Made by a program: the position numbers and the translations under genes. 10,194 nt of DNA from Erythrobacter sp. (lineage in GTDB: Bacteria > Pseudomonadota > Alphaproteobacteria > Sphingomonadales > Sphingomonadaceae), in contig DMWU01000041.1 of the NCBI GenBank assembly GCA_003483125.1, forward strand, positions 1 to 10,194, read 5' to 3'. Below, piece after piece: positions 6,333 through 10,194 of the stretch (position 1 is the first letter of the stretch; the number at the start of each line of letters is the position of its first letter). The notes beneath the pieces are model-generated. The model was not told the origin of the DNA and did not search any database. It saw nothing but the letters and a program-made list of their open reading frames with translations.

Positions 6333-6941
6333 ATGCTCAACTTCGTCCGTGCCGCTGCCCTTGCCGGTTCGCTGATTGTTGCTGCCTGTTCGCAGGCAAC
6401 GCCGGAGGCGACACCACTGGCCGGGGACTGGAGCCTCGATAGCAAATCTTCGCGGCTATCCTATGTCAGCGTGAAAGCGGGCGATATTGCCGAGAGCAAC
6501 AGGTTTACACGGGTCTCGGGCTCAGTCTCCGCCAGCGGAGCAGCAGCGCTTGAGATTGACCTCGCATCCGTCAGTACGGGCGTTGACATTCGCAATGAAA
6601 GGATGCGCGAAGTCCTTTTCAACGTGGCACAGAATCCGGTCGCAACGGTTACCACCCAGCTTGACCCAAAGGCCTTTGAAGGGCTGGCAATAGGGGCGAG
6701 TGTGCTTCAGGAAATCGAGGCCACCGTGAGCCTGAAAGGCATCGAAACCAGCGTGTTTGCTGAAGTCGAGGCAACGCGCATTGCCAATGACAGGGTGTTG
6801 GTCGCCACTACTGATCCGATTATCCTTGATGCCAATTCCTTCGATTTGGCCGAAGGCCTGGAACAACTGAGGGGCCTTGCCGGGCTTCCTTCCATCTCAA
6901 CAGCCGTGCCAGTAACATTCTCCCTTGTTTTCGAGCGATAA
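6333..6941 (+). CDS. YceI family lipoprotein
   Basis: This 202-residue protein has a lipoprotein signal peptide: a positive and hydrophobic start, then LIVAAC, with Cys19 as the expected lipidated residue. Ser at +2 suggests the outer membrane by the E. coli sorting rule. The mature part is a YceI-type beta-barrel domain starting at WSLDSKSSRLSYVSVKAG. It includes the family's LASVSTGVDIRNERMRE segment and a later LKGIETSV segment that matches the YceI core. Family members bind long isoprenoid or lipid chains in a barrel; a role in the envelope is likely, the ligand unknown. ATG 6333 is chosen over an in-frame TTG at 6273 because AGAGGA (6321-6326) is 6 nt upstream and the lipobox then falls at the usual distance. 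Both neighbours appear unrelated. Confidence 0.88.
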   Translation: MLNFVRAAALAGSLIVAACSQATPEATPLAGDWSLDSKSSRLSYVSVKAGDIAESNRFTRVSGSVSASGAAALEIDLASVSTGVDIRNERMREVLFNVAQNPVATVTTQLDPKAFEGLAIGASVLQEIEATVSLKGIETSVFAEVEATRIANDRVLVATTDPIILDANSFDLAEGLEQLRGLAGLPSISTAVPVTFSLVFER

Positions 6942-7104
6942 GGGAAGCTGGCCCAAGCCGATTTATTGCCACCATTGCTACGCCTGACCTGACGCTACGG
7001 CATTGATGGTCTTGACTAGGCACTCCCAAAAGCGCGCTTGCAAGCCATGCGAATCTCCGCAATGCGATGGCAGAAGAGGCGAAGCTGACAGGAGGTAGAG
7101 ACCC

Positions 7105-8079
7105 ATGAAAACCGCAATCACCGAAATGTTTGGTATTGAACACCCCATTGTGCAGGGCGGCATGCATTATGTCGGTTTCGCCGAAATGGCGGCAGCTGTT
7201 TCAAACGCGGGGGGGCTGGGTATCATTACCGGGCTGACGCAAGGAACGCCCGAGAAGCTCGCCGATGAAATTGCGCGCTGCAAGGACATGACCGACAAGC
7301 CGTTTGGCGTGAACCTCACTATCCTGCCGACCTTGACTCCGCCAGATTACCCAGGGCTGGTGAAGGCCGTGATCGATGGAGGCGTGCCAGTCGTCGAGAC
7401 TGCGGGACGCAATCCGGTGCAATTGCTTGGCCCGCTAAAAGATGCCGGGATCAAGGTAATCCACAAATGCACCAGCGTTAGGCATTCGCTAAAAGCGCAG
7501 GAGATTGGTTGCGATGCGGTGAGCGTCGATGGTTTCGAATGCGGCGGCCATCCTGGTGAGGATGATATTCCCAACTTCATCTTGCTGCCGCGCGCTGCAG
7601 ACGAACTGGAAATTCCCTTTGTTTCGTCGGGCGGCATGGCAGACGGGCGTAGCCTGGTCGCCAGCCTCGCCATGGGTGCCGAAGGCATGAATATGGGCAC
7701 GCGCTTTATCGCAACGAAGGAAGCCCCAGTTCACGAGAATGTGAAGAAGGCCATCGTCGCGGCAAGTGAACTTGATACCAGGCTGGTCATGCGGCCGCTT
7801 CGTAATACCGAGCGCGTCATGACTAATGAGGCTGTCGAGCGACTACTGGAAAAGGAAAAGCGGCTGGGCGATGATATCAAGTTTGAAGATATCATTGAGG
7901 AAGTCGCTGGCGTCTATCCATCGATCATGCAGGAAGGCGATATGGACAAGGGCGCGTGGAGCTGCGGCATGGTGGCCGGCCTGGTCTATGACATTCCAAC
8001 AGTGCAGGAACTTATGGACCGGATCATGCAACAGGCAGAAGAGATTATTGCCCGGATGGAGGCACTCAAATCTGCCTGA
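7105..8079 (+). CDS. FMN-dependent oxidoreductase of the nitronate monooxygenase superfamily (PA1024-like NADH:quinone reductase)
   Basis: This 324-residue TIM-barrel flavoprotein begins with the family's FMN-binding motif QGGM (17-20) and has NAGGLG (35-39 region), KPFGVNLT, VIHKCTSVRH, GFECGGHPGEDDIP (143-156), SSGGMADGR (174-182) and MNMGTRF (195-201). These motifs, in this order, are the ones I recall from Pseudomonas aeruginosa PA1024. That protein was first called a nitronate monooxygenase and later shown to be an NADH:quinone reductase. Annotation pipelines would label it nitronate monooxygenase or 2-nitropropane dioxygenase. The start ATG has GGAGGT (7091-7096) 8 nt upstream. A strong terminator lies 23 bp after the stop. 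The gene is probably monocistronic; the preceding 163 bp show no clear promoter or RNA. Superfamily certain, activity inferred. Confidence 0.9.
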   Translation: MKTAITEMFGIEHPIVQGGMHYVGFAEMAAAVSNAGGLGIITGLTQGTPEKLADEIARCKDMTDKPFGVNLTILPTLTPPDYPGLVKAVIDGGVPVVETAGRNPVQLLGPLKDAGIKVIHKCTSVRHSLKAQEIGCDAVSVDGFECGGHPGEDDIPNFILLPRAADELEIPFVSSGGMADGRSLVASLAMGAEGMNMGTRFIATKEAPVHENVKKAIVAASELDTRLVMRPLRNTERVMTNEAVERLLEKEKRLGDDIKFEDIIEEVAGVYPSIMQEGDMDKGAWSCGMVAGLVYDIPTVQELMDRIMQQAEEIIARMEALKSA

Positions 8080-8102
8080 GCCTGGTTGCATTTGCGCATA
8101 AG

Positions 8103-8130
8103 AAAAGGGGCCGGAATCCGGCCCCTTTTT
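8103..8130. terminator. Bidirectional intrinsic terminator
   Basis: AAAAGGGGCCGG (8103-8114) and CCGGCCCCTTTT (8118-8129) form a perfect 12-bp stem around the loop AAT. A run of T's follows on the plus strand and the complementary A-run gives T's on the minus strand. It lies between the convergent FMN oxidoreductase and the small exported protein gene, and can end both transcripts. Confidence 0.93.
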
Positions 8131-8152
8131 CATCTTTCACTGCCTTTGCAGC

Positions 8153-8596
8153 TTAGCCTTCAGCTTCGTCTTCGACCCTTGTGTAGGGTACGAATTCTTC
8201 GAAGAAAACAGCACCTGTGAAGAAGCCGCTATAGCGGTCGACCGTAGTCAGGTTTTCCAACCTGCACAGCCTGCTGCCGGTGGTGGTTCGCAGCACCAGA
8301 ATGTCATCATCGTCGATGTCTTCGGGATGCTTTGTGCGCTGAACATAAATTGTCCGCCCACGTCCATAAACATAGGCCGTCTTGTCGATTATCTGCAGTC
8401 GCTGCGTTGGATAGTTCCGGATGCATCTTACAGGTTCACCGGCGACCCTGCCTTTAAGCAATTTGGCAAGCTCCTCTTCGCCCTTGGTTATTTCCTTGGG
8501 CTCTTCCTTGTCGTCTGGTTCGTCAGCAAAGGCTGGGCTAGCCGCAAGGCCTGTCGCCGCGAGTGCCGCAAGGGTTGGAAGAATGAATTTTGACAT
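8153..8596 (-). CDS. Small exported protein of unknown function
   Basis: I do not recognise a named function. The 147-residue protein has a clear Sec signal peptide (MSKFILPTLAALAATGLA..., cleavage probably after AFA before DEPDD). A very acidic and lysine-rich segment follows (DEPDDKEEPKEITKGEEE), then a compact domain with two cysteines (VRCIRN and SRLCRLEN) that could form a periplasmic disulfide. The spacing C-I-R...VYGRGRTIYVQR...C-R-L faintly recalls the DUF6491 pattern, but this is from memory and uncertain. ATG 8596 is chosen because GAGGAG lies 8 nt upstream on the minus strand and the signal peptide then starts normally; a longer frame to 8677 has neither. The zinc-finger gene lies upstream on the same strand, 111 bp away. 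The 3' end faces the bidirectional terminator. Confidence 0.82.
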   Translation of the reverse strand: MSKFILPTLAALAATGLAASPAFADEPDDKEEPKEITKGEEELAKLLKGRVAGEPVRCIRNYPTQRLQIIDKTAYVYGRGRTIYVQRTKHPEDIDDDDILVLRTTTGSRLCRLENLTTVDRYSGFFTGAVFFEEFVPYTRVEDEAEG

Positions 8597-8707
8597 GGCG
8601 AGTCTCCTCAATTGGGCAGGTCCCATCTCCATAAATCTCTTTAGCACAGGTGCATGAACGGGCGATGAGTAATCCAAAGCCCGTGAAAATCGCTATACTA
8701 GAGCGAC

Positions 8708-8935
8708 TTAACTTTCGGAAGTATCTGCTGGCCCACCTTTGAGCACGAAGCGGCGATCGCAATAACCGCAATCTACGAAGCCGTGCTCGTCAATCTCCAG
8801 ATAGACCTTGGGATGGCCCAATGCAGCAGGGGCAAAATTCTCGCCCCCGCGTATGGCGCTCGCACCATCGCAGCTCACACGTGTTGTATCGACGAATACC
8901 GTCTCGGCAATCATATCGGATGGCGTATCACTCAT
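8708..8935 (-). CDS. CHCC-type zinc-finger domain protein (NDUFS6-like)
   Basis: This 75-residue protein has the pattern Cys22-x18-His41-x14-Cys56-x2-Cys59, with GHPKVYLEID and VDCGYCDRRF around it. That is the zf-CHCC domain of the mitochondrial complex I subunit NDUFS6 and its alphaproteobacterial homologues. Such proteins bind one zinc and, in alphaproteobacteria that keep them, are linked to respiratory complex I. No other complex I gene is in the window, so the role is inferred from the domain alone. The start ATG 8935 has only a weak Shine-Dalgarno sequence. The gene is divergent from the ABC ATPase, with 87 bp between start codons, and lies upstream of the small exported protein gene on the same strand. 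Confidence 0.88.
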   Translation of the reverse strand: MSDTPSDMIAETVFVDTTRVSCDGASAIRGGENFAPAALGHPKVYLEIDEHGFVDCGYCDRRFVLKGGPADTSES

Positions 8936-9022
8936 GACCTAGGCCGATAATGTCAGTTGCGCAGATTCGCAACCACACTGAAGGACTTTGCACCTCGCTC
9001 AGAATTCACTACTGCGCTGCGA

Positions 9023-9958
9023 ATGAGCAACCCGCCCGCAATTCGAATAGACAATCTGGTCAAGAGATATGCCGCTCCCGATGGCGGGGAAGGCAAGCTT
9101 GCACTCAAGGGTGTGAGCTTCGACGTTCCGCAGGGCGGGATATTCGGTCTCTTGGGGCCAAACGGTGCAGGCAAATCCACGCTTATCAATATCCTTGCGG
9201 GCCTTGTCACCAAGACCAGCGGCAGCGCGGAGATCTGGGGCTTCGATATTGATCAGCAGCCGCGCAACGCAAAGCGCACGATTGGCATCGTGCCGCAGGA
9301 AATTGTCTTCGACCCGTTCTTTACGCCGTTCGAGGTCCTCGAGAACCAGGCCGGGTTCTACGGCATCACAAAGCATTTTCGGCGGAGCAAGGAATTGCTC
9401 GAGGCCGTGCGCCTTTCCGATAAACGCGATGCCTATGCGCGCACCCTGTCGGGCGGGATGAAGCGCCGCCTGCTGGTGGCTAAGGCGATGGTCCATTCAC
9501 CGCCCATATTGGTTCTGGATGAGCCGACCGCAGGTGTAGATGTGGAACTGCGCAGGCAATTGTGGGAGCTGGTCGCTCGCCTCAATGATGATGGCGTGAC
9601 CGTGGTCCTCACCACCCATTATCTGGAGGAAGCAGAGCAGCTTTGCGACCGGATCGCCATTATCAATCATGGAGAGCTGATCGCCGACAAGCCGACGCGG
9701 GAACTGGTAGAAATGGCGCGCGAGAAGATCGTGCGTATCACTGTGGATCGCGACCTTGCCGGGCCAATAGTGGAGCAGGGATTCCACAAGGTCGAAGTAG
9801 TCGAACCGCGCATCCTCGAGATCACCTATGATCGCGACAAGGCAAGCGCCGGGCAGGTATTGGGGCAGGTACAATCGCATGGTTACACTATCGAGGATGT
9901 AACTACCCGCGAGCCTGATCTTGAGGATGTTTTTGTCCAGCTTACCGGCACCGGATGA
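9023..9958 (+). CDS. ABC transporter ATP-binding protein (YadG-like, ABC-2 type)
   Basis: This 311-residue ATPase subunit sits on the cytoplasmic side of the inner membrane. It has Walker A GPNGAGKST (45-53), Q-loop Gln92 in VPQE, signature LSGGM (142-146), Walker B ILVLDE (162-167), D-loop AGVD and switch His199 in TTHYLEEAE. Stretches such as GLVTKTSG, ENQAGFYGI, SGGMKRRL and DEPTAGVDVELRR follow E. coli YadG closely as I recall it, and the extra C-terminal domain of about 80 residues fits that length (308). The start is less certain. ATG 9023 begins just before the conserved domain but has no clear Shine-Dalgarno sequence, and an in-frame TTG at 8957 would add 22 residues. YadG-type ATPases usually have an ABC-2 permease gene next to them, but here nadB follows after 69 bp. 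The transported substrate is unknown. Confidence 0.92.
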   Translation: MSNPPAIRIDNLVKRYAAPDGGEGKLALKGVSFDVPQGGIFGLLGPNGAGKSTLINILAGLVTKTSGSAEIWGFDIDQQPRNAKRTIGIVPQEIVFDPFFTPFEVLENQAGFYGITKHFRRSKELLEAVRLSDKRDAYARTLSGGMKRRLLVAKAMVHSPPILVLDEPTAGVDVELRRQLWELVARLNDDGVTVVLTTHYLEEAEQLCDRIAIINHGELIADKPTRELVEMAREKIVRITVDRDLAGPIVEQGFHKVEVVEPRILEITYDRDKASAGQVLGQVQSHGYTIEDVTTREPDLEDVFVQLTGTG

Positions 9959-10027
9959 TTTTCCGCATCGTAAAGTGTCTCGTTCCAGACCCTTGCCCAT
10001 TCCCAAGCTTGCGGCCATGACGCTGGC

Positions 10028-10194
10028 ATGACCGATCAAACACACGATGTCCTGGTGATTGGCTCTGGGGCGGCGGGGCTTACGGCTGCGCTTGCACTGG
10101 CCGAGACGAAGCGTGTGCTGGTATTGGGTAAGGGCTCGCTCGACAGCGGCTCGACCGCGTGGGCGCAAGGCGGGATCGCCGCCGTGCTGGATGC
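10028..10194 (+). CDS. nadB: L-aspartate oxidase, N-terminal part
   Basis: The gene is cut by the right window edge; 55 codons are visible. The flavoprotein oxidises L-aspartate to iminoaspartate, the first step of NAD biosynthesis from aspartate, in the cytoplasm. The start carries the FAD-binding Rossmann motif [15 protein letters not shown] (residues 9-23), then VLVLGKG and the NadB-typical [13 protein letters not shown], which distinguishes it from succinate dehydrogenase and fumarate reductase flavoproteins. ATG 10028 places the Rossmann motif at the usual distance from the N-terminus. A four-codon frame at 10017-10031 ends in a TGA that overlaps this ATG (ATGA). The ABC ATPase gene lies 69 bp upstream on the same strand; nadA and nadC are not visible. 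Confidence 0.93.
   Translation, partial: MTDQTHDVLVIGSGAAGLTAALALAETKRVLVLGKGSLDSGSTAWAQGGIAAVLD

Noticed and set aside
8658..8684. ACGGGC/GCCCGT inverted repeat as a terminator of the zinc-finger gene
   Set aside because: The stem is 6 bp with a 15-nt loop and no adequate T-run, so it is too weak to call.
8694..8699. TATACT as a -10 promoter element
   Set aside because: No matching -35 at the right distance, and on the plus strand it points into the antisense of the zinc-finger gene.
9497..10168. 223-codon minus-strand open frame opposite the ABC ATPase and nadB
   Set aside because: It runs antisense to two conserved genes, and its translation has no recognisable motif.
1..10194. Phage, transposon, CRISPR, toxin-antitoxin or defence system
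   Set aside because: No integrase, transposase, repeat-spacer pattern, paired small toxin/antitoxin genes or known defence domains are visible. Gene content is metabolic and regulatory throughout.

Overview
The window looks like a chromosomal housekeeping stretch from an alphaproteobacterium, most likely a sphingomonad of the Erythrobacter/Altererythrobacter kind. This is inferred from the moderately GC-rich coding style, the character of the GuaA, YceI-lipoprotein and small zinc-finger (NDUFS6-like) proteins, and the gene mix. It was not tested by any search. No phage, transposon, CRISPR, rRNA or tRNA signal was found.

Layout. At the left edge is the 3' end of a type II iron-sulfur L-serine dehydratase. 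It converges, with a 4-bp gap, on an exported PIG-L family zinc deacetylase on the minus strand. That gene diverges from a class I adenylate-forming acyl-CoA synthetase. A 680-bp stretch without a convincing gene follows, unusually rich in inverted repeats, leading into guaA (GMP synthase). guaA converges on a LysE/RhtB amino-acid exporter, which diverges from an Lrp/AsnC regulator. Then come a YceI-type lipoprotein and an FMN oxidoreductase of the nitronate monooxygenase superfamily that resembles PA1024 NADH:quinone reductase. A perfect bidirectional terminator separates it from two minus-strand genes: a small exported protein of unknown function and a 75-residue CHCC zinc-finger protein. 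These diverge from a YadG-like ABC ATPase, which is followed by the start of nadB (L-aspartate oxidase), cut by the right edge.

How the genes relate. Most are single-gene units in alternating orientation, so no large operon is evident. The one clear functional pair is the LysE-type exporter with its divergent Lrp/AsnC regulator, an arrangement in which the regulator normally controls export of an amino acid. The ABC ATPase and nadB share a strand 69 bp apart but belong to different processes, and no permease follows the ATPase.

Most notable points. (1) The Lrp/AsnC gene looks damaged or unusually encoded. It has no ATG/GTG/TTG at the expected start, only an ATT behind a good Shine-Dalgarno sequence. 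A TGA also cuts off the last part of its ligand-binding domain, although the missing C-terminus is still encoded in frame behind that TGA. (2) The 680-bp region before guaA holds a near-continuous series of hairpins, including a 10+5-bp stem and six back-to-back stems, so it is a candidate structured RNA or long guaA leader of no family I recognise. (3) guaA has its only strong Shine-Dalgarno sequence 24 nt upstream of its start, with an out-of-frame ATG between them.
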